18,953 nucleotides of DNA, from the NCBI GenBank assembly GCA_937983085.1, contig CALJKZ010000617.1:1-18953 (forward strand). The letters run 5' to 3'. The position numbers and the translations under genes are program-made. This document shows, one piece after another, positions 8,145 through 15,693 of the stretch; position 1 is the first letter of the stretch; every line of letters starts with the position of its first letter. The stretch is from an uncultured Gemmatimonadales bacterium (GTDB lineage: Bacteria; Gemmatimonadota; Gemmatimonadetes; Longimicrobiales; Gaopeijiaceae). Under the pieces are notes generated by a model. The model saw only the letters and a list, made by a program, of their open reading frames with translations. It ran no database searches and had not been told where the DNA came from.

Positions 8145-9830
8145 CTCCTCGTTCTCCTCCTGGGGTCGGGAATCGCCGTCGTCGGTCCGTGGATCACCCA
8201 GCTCGTCATCGACGAAGCCATCCCCACCGGCGATCGCGACCTCCTCACCTTGCTGGTTGCGGCGTACATCGCCTCCATCGTCTTCGGCTTCGTCCTGGAG
8301 TACGTCCAGGCGCTCATCACCACCTGGCTCGGTCAGTCGGTGATGTACGATCTCCGGAAGGAGATCTTCGAGAAGCTCCAGCGGCTCGACCTGCGGTTCT
8401 ACGACAAGAACCCCATCGGGCGGCTCATGACGCGCATCACCAATGACGTCGAGACGCTCAACACCCTCTTCAGCTCCGGGGTGGTCTCGGTGTTCGGGGA
8501 CGTCTTCACGCTGGTGTTCATCGTGGCGGCCATGCTCAGCATGAACTGGCAGCTCGCCCTCGTCTCCTTCGCCGTCCTCCCCCTGGTCTTCCTCACGGCG
8601 TTCATCTTCCGCGCCAAGGTTCGTGAGGCCTACCGGGACATCCGCGTCCGGATCGCCCGGGTCAACGCCTTCCTCCACGAGCACATCACCGGCGTGCAGG
8701 TGGTGCAGCTCTTCAATCGCGAGGAGGCCGACGCGAAGCGCCTCGCCGAGCTCAACGAGGACCACCTCCAGGCGCATCTCCGCTCCATCACCTACTACGC
8801 CCTCTTCTTCCCGGTCATCCAGTTCTTCACCGCGCTGGCCCTGGCGCTGATCCTCTGGTACGGCGGGCTGCGCATGATGGACAACGCCATGACCGTGGGC
8901 GTCATCGCCGCCTTCCTCCAGTACGCACGTCGCTTCTTCCGGCCCATCCAGGACCTCTCGGAGAAGTACAACCTGCTGCAGGCCGCCATGGCCTCGTCGG
9001 AGCGGGTCTTCAAGCTCCTGGACGAAGAGGTGCAGATCCGCGATCCGGAGAAGCCGCGGTCCCTCCCCTCCGGAGGGCGGGGCAAGATCGAGTTCGAGAA
9101 CGTCTGGTTCGCCTACGGCGACGACGAGAACGGCGATCCCGACTGGGTGCTGGAGGACGTGAGCTTCACCGTGGCCCCCGGAGAGAAGGTGGCCATCGTG
9201 GGGCACACCGGCGCCGGCAAGACGACGCTCATCAACGTCCTCATGCGCTTCTACGACGTACAGCGGGGCCGGATTCTGCTGGATGGCGTGCCCATCGACG
9301 AAGTGCGCCTCGACGAGTTGAGGTCGCGCATCGGCCTCGTCCTCCAGGACGTCTTCCTCTTCAGCGAGGACGTGGCCTACAACGTCCGCCTCGGCTCACC
9401 GGAGATTGACGACGAGAGCATCCACGAGGCCGCCGAACGTGTCGGGGCGGCCGACTTCGTGGACCAATTGGAGCAAGGATACAAGCAGCCGCTGGGCGAA
9501 CGGGGCGCGACGCTCTCGGTGGGCCAGCGCCAGCTGGTGAGTTTCGCCCGCGCCCTGGCCTTCGATCCCCAGATCCTGGTGCTGGACGAAGCCACCAGTT
9601 CGGTGGACTCGGAGATCGAGGCCAAGATCGAGGAGGCCACGGATCAGCTCCTGCGCGGACGTACGTCGCTGGTCATCGCCCACCGGCTCTCCACCGTGCA
9701 GAACGCGGATCGCATCCTCGTCATGCACCACGCGCGCCTCCACGAGGAGGGCACGCACGAGGAACTCCTGGCGGCCGGCGGACTCTACGCCCGCCTGCAC
9801 GAACTCCAGTTCGCTAGCGCCGCGGCGTAG
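8140..9830 (+). pseudogene. 5'-truncated ABC exporter gene (duplicate)
   Basis: This is an exact copy of the exporter from codon 38/39 to the stop. Lost are the native GTG start and the N-terminal elbow region (residues 1-38). The first membrane helix (from ALLVLLLGSG), the rest of the permease and the full ATPase with Walker A, LSVGQ, Walker B and H-loop remain. The frame is open upstream through antisense DUF4015 sequence to an ATG at 8001, giving a chimeric 609-residue frame with about 49 unrelated N-terminal residues. Whether it is expressed is unknown: it lies behind the convergent gene end and has no clear ribosome site. I treat it as a duplication remnant. Confidence 0.83.
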
Positions 9831-11520
9831 ACCGGAGAACAGCCACACCCGTCGTGTCCGGGCGCGTCGCAGCGGTGTCCGGACGCGCCGCAGCGGTGTC
9901 CGGCCGGGCCATGGCGGTATCGGGGTGGGCGACGTCGGCCGCTACCGATCCGGTATCGAGAGGCGCTACGACGTCGAGGGAATCGGGCACCGGCGGCAGC
10001 GCCGCGACCGAGTCGATGACCAGGTGCCGGCGGGACACCGGAGCGAGGAGCCCGGCGACCCTCACCAGCGGCTCGACCTCGAACCCTTCCGACGGCTCCA
10101 GAGCAGCCTCCGAGTACCGGGTGGAGGGGTTCCACAGGATCCACTCGTAGATCCCGACGTCGTAGGCGGCCTGGATCTGGGCACGGACCTCGGGAGCGCC
10201 GTACATGGGGGGACCCAGGGTGAAGTCCTGGATCCACGGACGCGTCAACCCGGCCCCGGGGACGTTCGCCGACCGTTGGAGGGCGTCTTCCAGCGCCGCC
10301 CGCACGATCTCGTACGGGTAGGCGTTGGGCTTGGCGTAGCCGAAGCTGCCTTCCCAGTAGTGGCTGGGGTAGATCATGGGCAGCGCCACGTCCACCACGT
10401 CGATGAACGACTCCCAGAGCTGGCCCAGGCCGATGTCACGACGGAACGTCGTGGTCACGCCGAACACGTCGGCGGTAGAGCGCACGGGGAGGTCGGAGAG
10501 ATTGTCGCGGGCGTAGGAGAGGAAGCCCCGGATGGCGTCGCTTCGGGACTTGTCCTCACTCCCGGGGAAAACGGCCCGCGCGTAGTCAGACTCGGGCGCG
10601 TCGGGGAAGCGGATGTAGTCCCACTGGATCTCCGGGAAGCCCATCTCGGCCACCTCCCGCGCGATGGCCACGTTGTACTCCCACAGCCCCTCTTCGAAGG
10701 GATTCATCCAGACGATTTCCTTCGAATCGATCCAGATGCCCCCGGCGGTATCCTGGATGGCCAGTTCGGGCCGGAACGTCGCGAGGATGGGATCCTTCAC
10801 GACGACGATGCGGGCGATGGGATAGATCCCCTCGGCCTCGAGGCGATCGAGGAGCGCCGGCAGGTCCCGGATGCGCCGCTCCTCGGTGGCCCCGATCTGG
10901 TGGGCCAGCGGGACTTCGGTGCGGTGGCTGATGTAGCCGGTGGCATCCTTGATGTCGATGACGAAGGCGTTGATCTCGGTACGGCGAGCGAGATCGATGA
11001 GCGCCTCCATTCGCTTCGTCGAGCCGGCGGCCCAGGCGTTCACGTATAGACCTCGTACGTGCTCGGGCCGGGGGAAACGCGCGTTCTCGAAGTCGGCAGG
11101 GGCCCGCTGGGCGACGCTGTCCGAGCCTTCCCGGAACGTCGGCGCCCGCGGGTGGATCATGGGGCCCGACTGATCCATGTCCACGGCGTCGCTGCCCATC
11201 CCGAGATCGGGGAGCAGGGTGTCGCCGGGAGCGTGCGCAGCCGAGCCGTCCACGCGACCGGAGCCGCCGATGACGGGGGCTGTGGTGTGGCCCTCTCCCC
11301 CGGACGTCCCGGCGGTCCCTCCGTGCGTGGGCGCGGGGTGGCCGGAGGCGGTGGCCTGCGGCGACCCGGGATCCGATGGCTGGGCGTCGGGGGAACGAGC
11401 GTCGGCCGCATGGGCTTCGGCGACCCGCGCTTCCCCGTCCGGGCCGGAAGGCTGGCACGCGGCCAGGGCCCCGACGGCGAGCACGGTCAGCGAACGGCCC
11501 AGCAACTTCCGGTAGGACAT
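9814..11520 (-). CDS. Putative glycoside hydrolase-like (DUF4015) lipoprotein, intact copy
   Basis: About 568 residues. The N-terminus has a basic stretch, a hydrophobic core (LTVLAVGALAAC) and a lipobox Leu-Ala-Ala-Cys with Cys22, so a lipid-anchored envelope protein is expected. An Ala/Pro/Gly/His-rich linker runs to about 145. The DUF4015 barrel (about 150-460) follows, with RGLYVNAWAAGS, FVIDIKDATGYIS, RIVVVKDP, EIQWDYIRFPD, VALPMIYPSHY and WILWNPSTRY. The family is annotated as glycosidase-like, but its substrate is not established. The tail carries AxxRPDT repeats. ATG at 11520 is preferred; a TTG one codon upstream is also possible. It is 10 bases behind the rhodanese gene and is the third gene of the waaA operon. 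Its 3' 1,265 bases are duplicated upstream. Confidence 0.88.
   Translation of the reverse strand: MSYRKLLGRSLTVLAVGALAACQPSGPDGEARVAEAHAADARSPDAQPSDPGSPQATASGHPAPTHGGTAGTSGGEGHTTAPVIGGSGRVDGSAAHAPGDTLLPDLGMGSDAVDMDQSGPMIHPRAPTFREGSDSVAQRAPADFENARFPRPEHVRGLYVNAWAAGSTKRMEALIDLARRTEINAFVIDIKDATGYISHRTEVPLAHQIGATEERRIRDLPALLDRLEAEGIYPIARIVVVKDPILATFRPELAIQDTAGGIWIDSKEIVWMNPFEEGLWEYNVAIAREVAEMGFPEIQWDYIRFPDAPESDYARAVFPGSEDKSRSDAIRGFLSYARDNLSDLPVRSTADVFGVTTTFRRDIGLGQLWESFIDVVDVALPMIYPSHYWEGSFGYAKPNAYPYEIVRAALEDALQRSANVPGAGLTRPWIQDFTLGPPMYGAPEVRAQIQAAYDVGIYEWILWNPSTRYSEAALEPSEGFEVEPLVRVAGLLAPVSRRHLVIDSVAALPPVPDSLDVVAPLDTGSVAADVAHPDTAMARPDTAAARPDTAATRPDTTGVAVLRSTPRR
9854..9937 (-). repeat. 21-bp coding repeats (A-x-x-R-P-D-T heptads)
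   Basis: Imperfect 21-bp units lie at 9854, 9875, 9896 and 9917 within the intact DUF4015 gene. They encode ARPDTAA-type heptads in a probably unstructured C-terminal tail of the lipoprotein. Such arrays can change copy number by slippage. The first three units differ mainly at third-codon positions. Confidence 0.8.
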
Positions 11521-11530
11521 CAAGAGAATC

Positions 11531-11869
11531 TCAGTAGGCCGTCAGGGAAGGATCGACGTGCTCACGCCAGCCCAGGACCCCGCCTTCCAGGTTGAGCACA
11601 CGCTCGTACCCGTTGGCCAGGAGGAAGTGGGTCGCCTGGGCGCTTCGTGCCCCACTTCGGCAATAAATGACCACCTCCTCGCCGGCGTCGAGTTCGGCGT
11701 AGCGGGCGGCGAACTCGCGACTCGGGATCCTCACCTGTCCGTGGTCGGGCAGGTCGGCGATAGCGATCTCGAACGGCTCACGCACGTCCACGAGGACGAC
11801 GTCCTCGCCGGCATCCAACCGCTCCTTCAGGGCCGTAGGCGTGATCTCGGGAACGTTGGGTGGATTCAT
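11531..11869 (-). CDS. Single-domain rhodanese-like sulfurtransferase
   Basis: This 112-residue protein consists of one rhodanese domain. It has the VVLVDVREPFEIAIADLP strand-turn and the active-site loop CRSGARS starting at Cys70, which would carry the persulfide, then GGVLGW near the C-terminus. The six-residue loop is typical of sulfurtransferases rather than Cdc25-type phosphatases. There is no signal peptide, so it is cytosolic. The ATG at 11869 overlaps the waaA stop (ATGA on the minus strand), and the stop is 10 bases from the DUF4015 start, so all three genes are likely cotranscribed. The physiological acceptor of the sulfur is unknown. Confidence 0.93.
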   Translation of the reverse strand: MNPPNVPEITPTALKERLDAGEDVVLVDVREPFEIAIADLPDHGQVRIPSREFAARYAELDAGEEVVIYCRSGARSAQATHFLLANGYERVLNLEGGVLGWREHVDPSLTAY

Positions 11870-13152
11870 CGTGGCGATAGGAGGTGTTCCAGCTGCTGTG
11901 CGGTTCGATCTGCGGCGCCGAGGTGCCCTTCAATATACTGGCGCGCCCTTCTTCCAGTATCGTCTCGTTCGCGCGGATCCCTGAGCCAGCGGGCGAAGGA
12001 ATCCGCCAGTTCCGGGTTATTCGCTGCAAGCTTCGCGCCGCCGGCGCGGATAAGGTCGGCGGCGGCGCGGGTGTTGTGATGTCGGGGGCCGAACACCACC
12101 GGAGACGAGGCCGCGGCCGGCTCCAGAACTGAGTGGAGCCCCTCGCCGTGAAACCCCCCTCCCACGTACGACGCCGAGGCCACCCGGTAGAGGTGGGCCA
12201 GCACGCCGACGCGCTCCACGACCACGGCGTTCCACCCCGATGCCGGACCTTCGGCGTCGGCGAGGGTCACCGCCGACCAGCCATCGTCCTCGAGGGTGGT
12301 CAGCAGTCCAGCAACGACGTCGGGCTTCGGCTCATGAGGTGCCAGGACCACGCGGAGATGCTCGATCTCGTCGCGGAGTCTTCGCAACGCCGGAAGGAGG
12401 ACCGCGTCGTCGCTCGGCCAGGTCGAGCCCGCCACCACCGTCGGACGGGGGTCGGCACGGAAGGGCCGCAGGTAGGGCGCGTCGGGGTCGCCGTCCGCCA
12501 GGCGTTCGGCCGCCGAATCGATGCCTGGATCCCCCGTCACGCGAACCGCCTCGGCGGAGACGCCCAGATTCACGAGCGCCTCCGCGTCGGTGTCGGAGAT
12601 GACGCACGCCGCGTCGAGCGTCCGCCAGGTTTCGCCGAGCAGAAGGCGAGCAGGGAGCCGCGTGCGTCCCGCGCCCTCGGGAACGGTGGCGCCGACGATG
12701 GCCACCGGGATGCCACGTCGCTTCGCCTCGGCCACCAACACCGGCCACACCTCGGTCTTGGTGAAGACCAGCAGGTCCGGCTGAACACCGTCTAGGGTGT
12801 GGGCCACCGGGCCTCGTAGATCCCACGGCAGATACGCCGTCGTATCGGCGCCGAACTCCGCCGCCAACGACTCGGCCGACGGAGAGAAGTGGGTGAACAC
12901 CACCTGGATGTCGGATCGGCGATTCACGAGGGCGTTCTTCACGGCTCGGGCCTGAAGGCCCTCGCCCACGCTCGGTGCATGGAACCACACCGTGGGCCGG
13001 CTGGCGTCACGAAGCGTGCTTCCCCACGCCGCCAGAGCCTCGTGGGCGTGGCGTCGACCGGCCATCCCCCTGGCCAGCTTCCCCTCGCCGTGGGCGAAGA
13101 GGGGCGAGAGCACCCGAATCGTGGCGACGGCCAGTTGATACAGGAGCCTCAC
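11866..13152 (-). CDS. waaA: 3-deoxy-D-manno-octulosonic acid (Kdo) transferase-like glycosyltransferase
   Basis: WaaA moves Kdo from CMP-Kdo to lipid A precursors at the inner face of the inner membrane. The protein is a GT-B fold of family GT30. Seen here are an N-terminal hydrophobic anchor (LLYQLAVATIRVLSPLF) and FHAPSVGEGLQAR with the expected catalytic base Glu64. Further on are TKTEVWP, TGDPGIDS, VVAGSTWPSDD, VVLAPHEP and the nucleotide-sugar region YVGGGFHGEGLHSVLEPAA with FGPRHHNT. GTG at 13152 gives 428 residues, close to the E. coli length, and the family match begins there. The frame is open to 13266, but those extra 38 residues are unlike the family and would overlap the divergent gene. 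Several motifs vary from enterobacterial ones, so Kdo number and acceptor are uncertain. Confidence 0.85.
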   Translation of the reverse strand: MRLLYQLAVATIRVLSPLFAHGEGKLARGMAGRRHAHEALAAWGSTLRDASRPTVWFHAPSVGEGLQARAVKNALVNRRSDIQVVFTHFSPSAESLAAEFGADTTAYLPWDLRGPVAHTLDGVQPDLLVFTKTEVWPVLVAEAKRRGIPVAIVGATVPEGAGRTRLPARLLLGETWRTLDAACVISDTDAEALVNLGVSAEAVRVTGDPGIDSAAERLADGDPDAPYLRPFRADPRPTVVAGSTWPSDDAVLLPALRRLRDEIEHLRVVLAPHEPKPDVVAGLLTTLEDDGWSAVTLADAEGPASGWNAVVVERVGVLAHLYRVASASYVGGGFHGEGLHSVLEPAAASSPVVFGPRHHNTRAAADLIRAGGAKLAANNPELADSFARWLRDPRERDDTGRRARQYIEGHLGAADRTAQQLEHLLSPR

Positions 13153-13171
13153 CGGACTCGTCCGTCTTCGG

Positions 13172-13189
13172 CCGCGGCCTCCGCCGCGG
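13172..13189. promoter_or_regulatory. Inverted repeat between divergent genes
   Basis: CCGCGG at 13172-13177 and again at 13184-13189 form a 6-bp stem with a 6-base loop. They lie in the 97-base gap between waaA (GTG 13152, leftward) and the small gene at 13250 (rightward). This gap must hold promoters for both directions, but I see no convincing -10/-35 pair. In GC-rich DNA such a palindrome can arise by chance. Confidence 0.25.
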
Positions 13190-13249
13190 TTCGTCGCATC
13201 GCCATCACGGAGGATAGGTACGGAGTCCGAGCCTCGGTAGATTGAAGCC

Positions 13250-13453
13250 ATGCGCTTCCAAGTCACCGTCCGGTACGGCGGCAGTCGTCAGCGGTACCAC
13301 ACCTTCGCGGTGGACGCCGCCGATGCCGCCTCGGCGCTCCGCGCCGCCGCCGACGAAACGCCCCCGGAGATCGCCGGGGACGCCGACCTCGTCGAGCTTC
13401 GCATCGCCGTGGATCCCGACGAACGGGCGTACCTGGGCGAGGAGGGCGCGTGA
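13250..13453 (+). CDS. Small hypothetical protein, 67 aa
   Basis: I do not recognise a named family. The sequence looks like a real small folded protein: alternating polar/hydrophobic strands (MRFQVTVRYGG, RYHTFAVDAAD), an alanine-rich helix (ASALRAAADETP) and a last strand (ADLVELRIAVDP), a beta-alpha-beta pattern that ends in an acidic tail. It has no signal peptide or membrane segment. The start ATG is favoured because the strand pattern starts there; the ribosome site is weak. It is divergent from waaA and 134 bases ahead of the SPFH gene. Its codon use is GC-rich like that of its neighbours. It could be transcribed with the SPFH gene. Confidence 0.65.
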   Translation: MRFQVTVRYGGSRQRYHTFAVDAADAASALRAAADETPPEIAGDADLVELRIAVDPDERAYLGEEGA

Positions 13454-13544
13454 CGGCCCGATGGACGCGCCGCGCCACCGGCGCCGCGAAGAAACGGCCG
13501 ACGGCGTCCGTACCCGCTAATGCAACATCCTGCCATCAGAGCGT

Positions 13545-13565
13545 CCCCGCGGAAGTCCGCGAGGG
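13545..13565 (+). promoter_or_regulatory. GC-rich hairpin in the SPFH gene leader
   Basis: CGCGG (13548-13552) pairs with CCGCG (13557-13561) around an AAGT tetraloop, and CCC (13545-13547) can pair with GGG (13563-13565) across a bulged A. It ends ten bases before the Shine-Dalgarno site of the SPFH gene. It has no U tract, so it is not a standard terminator. It may stabilise the leader or attenuate transcription from upstream. Confidence 0.4.
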
Positions 13566-13574
13566 CCTTCACCC

Positions 13575-13580
13575 AAGGAG
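13575..13580 (+). promoter_or_regulatory. Strong ribosome binding site for the SPFH gene
   Basis: AAGGAG lies seven bases ahead of the ATG at 13588. It is one of the clearest Shine-Dalgarno sites in the window and fixes the start of the SPFH-domain protein. Confidence 0.85.
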
Positions 13581-13587
13581 TTGAACG

Positions 13588-14490
13588 ATGGGTCAAATCA
13601 TCCTCGCGATGTTCGTCATCCTCATCGGCGCCGTCGTGCGGGCTGCCGGAGCGGCCTCGGGCAAGCCGTCTGCGGCCGGACCCACGAAGGTGGCCAGCTA
13701 CGGCATCATGTTCGTCGGCATCGCCCTCATCATCGGCAACGCCTTCACGGTGGTGTCCGTGGGTGAAGTCGGGGTGAAGCACTTCCTGGGCAGCGTCGAC
13801 CCCGACCCCCTCCTGGAGGGGGTCCACGTGGTCAATCCGCTGGCGAGCATCGAGAAGATGTCCGTGCGCGAGCAGAGCTTCCCGTCGGGTGGCGGCGTCG
13901 AGATCATCGAAGCCCAGACCAGCGAGCAGCTCAACGTGACCCTGGAAGTGGCCATCCTCTTCCAGCTCGACGGACGGGTCGCGCCCGACCTCTACCAGCG
14001 CCTCGGCTCCGAGGAGAGCATCAAGAGCAGCATCGTCCTCAACGCTATGCGAAACGGCGTCCGCGACGCGGTGGCGACCAAGTCCATCAACGAGATCTTC
14101 TCGCCCAACCGTCGTGAGATCGCCACGGACATGCACGAGGCCATCCAGGACAAGGCCGGTGACCGCATCGAGGTCGTGGAGGTCTTCGTCCGCGACGTGC
14201 AGGCTCCGCCCCGGGTCCGGGAGGCCATCGAAGCCAAGCTGGAGCGGGAGCAGGAGGTGGAGCAGGAGCGCTTCCAGACCGAGATCATCCAAGAGCGGGC
14301 GCAGCAGGCCATCGAGGAAGCCAAGGGAATCGCCGAGGCCCAGAAGATCATCTCCGAGGGCCTGACGCCTGCGTACCTCACCTTCCACTACATCGAGCAG
14401 CTGGGCACCCTCCCGCCGGGATCGGTGGTGTACGTGCCCACCGAGGGCGGCGTGCCGCTCATGCGTTCGGTCGGCGGCGGCGGCCGATAG
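13588..14490 (+). CDS. SPFH/prohibitin-domain membrane protein
   Basis: 300 residues. Two hydrophobic segments (about 3-20 and 37-55) are followed by an SPFH domain (about 55-200): VSVGEVGVKHFLG, LLEGVHVVNPLASIEKMSVREQSF, LNVTLEVAILFQLD and VRDVQAPPRVREAI. A Glu/Gln/Arg-rich coiled coil follows (about 212-260; AKLEREQEVEQERFQTEI), then a short GTLPPGSVVYVPTEGG end. Prohibitin-like proteins form large ring or cage oligomers in membranes. They organise microdomains and, in HflK/C, restrain a membrane protease. The start is set by AAGGAG. The next gene, 20 bases on, encodes a putative metallopeptidase lipoprotein. No NfeD partner is visible. Confidence 0.92.
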   Translation: MGQIILAMFVILIGAVVRAAGAASGKPSAAGPTKVASYGIMFVGIALIIGNAFTVVSVGEVGVKHFLGSVDPDPLLEGVHVVNPLASIEKMSVREQSFPSGGGVEIIEAQTSEQLNVTLEVAILFQLDGRVAPDLYQRLGSEESIKSSIVLNAMRNGVRDAVATKSINEIFSPNRREIATDMHEAIQDKAGDRIEVVEVFVRDVQAPPRVREAIEAKLEREQEVEQERFQTEIIQERAQQAIEEAKGIAEAQKIISEGLTPAYLTFHYIEQLGTLPPGSVVYVPTEGGVPLMRSVGGGGR

Positions 14491-14510
14491 CAGACCTCGG
14501 CCGGCGAGAC

Positions 14511-15626
14511 GTGGAGTCGGGACGGGCGATGGCCCCGACGGAGTCCTCGACCCGCAACGCGCGGCGGCACCGGCGTCGACGAGGCGTGAAAGCGCTCGTC
14601 GGCGCCTTCGTCGTCGGGGCAGCGGCCGGGTGCTCGCCCGTCTACGTCGTGAAGGCGGGGATCGCCGAGGTCGGCATCCTCCGGGCCCGCCAGCCCATCC
14701 ATCGGGTGCTGGCCGATACCACGGTGAGCCCCGACACCCGCGCCAAGCTCGCGTGGATCATGGAGGCACGTCGCTTCGCCTCCGACGACCTCGGCTTCGA
14801 CGTCGGCGAGGCCTACACCCAGTACACGGAGTTGGAAAGCGATACGCTGGCCCTGGTCGTGTCGGCGGCATACCGGGACCGGCTGGTCCCCAAGACGTGG
14901 TGGTTCCCCGTGGTGGGGCGGGTGCCGTACAAGGGGCACTTCTCCCTCGACGGCGCCCTGTCGGAAGCCGAGAGCCTGAGGGAGGACGGCTACGACGCCT
15001 TCGTCCGACCCACGTCGGCGTTCAGCACCCTCGGGTGGTTCAACGACCCCGTCGTCTCGGCCACGCTCCGGGTCGACGACGTGGAGGTGGTCACCACGAC
15101 CTTCCATGAGCTCCTTCATCGTGAGCTCTTCGTGCCCGGGCACGTGACCTTCAACGAGAGCCTGGCGACGTTCGTGGGGAGGGTCGCGGCCATCCGCTTC
15201 TTCTGCACCCGGGAGGGAGGCGGCCCGGAGACCGTCCGGTGCGCCCGGGCCCAGGCGCGGTGGCGGGACGTGCAGCGCTTCGGGGCATACATCGACGACC
15301 TCGTGGCCCGCCTGCAGGTCGTCTACTACGACGAGACGCTGGACGAGGCCGGGAAGCTCGCTCGACGAGAGGAGGTCTTCGCGGACGCGCTGCAGCAGTT
15401 CGACGACGAGCTCGCGCCCTCCTTCGAGTCCCTCACCTTCGGCAGCTTCCGGAGGGACCCGCTCAACAACGCCACGCTCCTGTCCCGGTACCGCTACTAC
15501 CACCGGCTCGCCGACTTCGACGCCCTCCTCGTCTTGTACGACGGGGACCTGCCCCAGGCGGTCGCGGATCTGGCGGCGAGGGCGCGGGGAACGGACGATC
15601 CGTTCTCGTTGCTACCGGACGGGTGA
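14511..15626 (+). CDS. Putative lipoprotein zinc aminopeptidase (DUF2265 type)
   Basis: 371 residues from GTG 14511. Other in-frame starts are ATG 14529 and GTG 14586; the last would give a compact signal peptide but has no spaced ribosome site. An Arg-rich stretch precedes a hydrophobic core and a lipobox-like Ala-Ala-Gly-Cys (Cys41), implying lipidation and envelope location. The body matches predicted aminopeptidases of the DUF2265 group. It has YVVKAGIAEVGILRARQPI, TWWFPVVGRVPYKGHF and ARRFASDDLGF, the zinc motif HELLH at 199-203 and FNESLATFVG, whose Glu216 is a likely third ligand. The peptidase role rests on these motifs and on family annotation. It is 20 bases behind the SPFH gene and probably cotranscribed. 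Its end converges on the nucleotidyltransferase gene. Confidence 0.87.
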   Translation: MESGRAMAPTESSTRNARRHRRRRGVKALVGAFVVGAAAGCSPVYVVKAGIAEVGILRARQPIHRVLADTTVSPDTRAKLAWIMEARRFASDDLGFDVGEAYTQYTELESDTLALVVSAAYRDRLVPKTWWFPVVGRVPYKGHFSLDGALSEAESLREDGYDAFVRPTSAFSTLGWFNDPVVSATLRVDDVEVVTTTFHELLHRELFVPGHVTFNESLATFVGRVAAIRFFCTREGGGPETVRCARAQARWRDVQRFGAYIDDLVARLQVVYYDETLDEAGKLARREEVFADALQQFDDELAPSFESLTFGSFRRDPLNNATLLSRYRYYHRLADFDALLVLYDGDLPQAVADLAARARGTDDPFSLLPDG

Positions 15627-15661
15627 CGCGTGTGACCAACGGCCTTCCGGCGGTCAGCTGA

Positions 15662-15693
15662 GGAGCCGTCTGGCCCGGGGACCCTACGGCTCC
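15662..15693. terminator. Inverted repeat at a convergent gene end
   Basis: GGAGCCGT (15662-15669) and ACGGCTCC (15686-15693) are perfect 8-bp arms around a 16-base GC-rich loop. They lie between the aminopeptidase stop and the stop of the leftward nucleotidyltransferase, which they overlap. There is no T tract on either side. It could serve as a bidirectional end hairpin, but a chance palindrome is possible. Confidence 0.35.

Larger units (their letters stand above)
8140..11078. repeat. Tandem duplication, unit 2 (2,939 bp)
   Basis: This is the second unit, directly abutting the first with no spacer and no flanking transposase, inverted repeat or target-site duplication. It carries the 5'-truncated exporter copy and the 3' part of the intact DUF4015 gene. 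The identity extends to 11083, and the sequences diverge at 8145 (C) against 11084 (T). Identity appears complete, including third-codon positions, so the event is very recent or artificial. Confidence 0.97.

Noticed and set aside
9925..11049. Rightward 374-codon frame opposite the DUF4015 gene (also at 6986-8110)
   Set aside because: It is antisense to a clear lipoprotein/barrel gene. The product is low in recognisable motifs and it is duplicated only because the whole unit is.
5201..11083. Composite transposon or insertion sequence as the cause of the duplication
   Set aside because: No transposase, terminal inverted repeat or target-site duplication is present. The units abut directly with only 5 bp of shared sequence.
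14388..15503. Leftward 371-codon frame opposite the metallopeptidase lipoprotein
   Set aside because: The plus strand has HELLH and a lipobox. The antisense frame has no family features.
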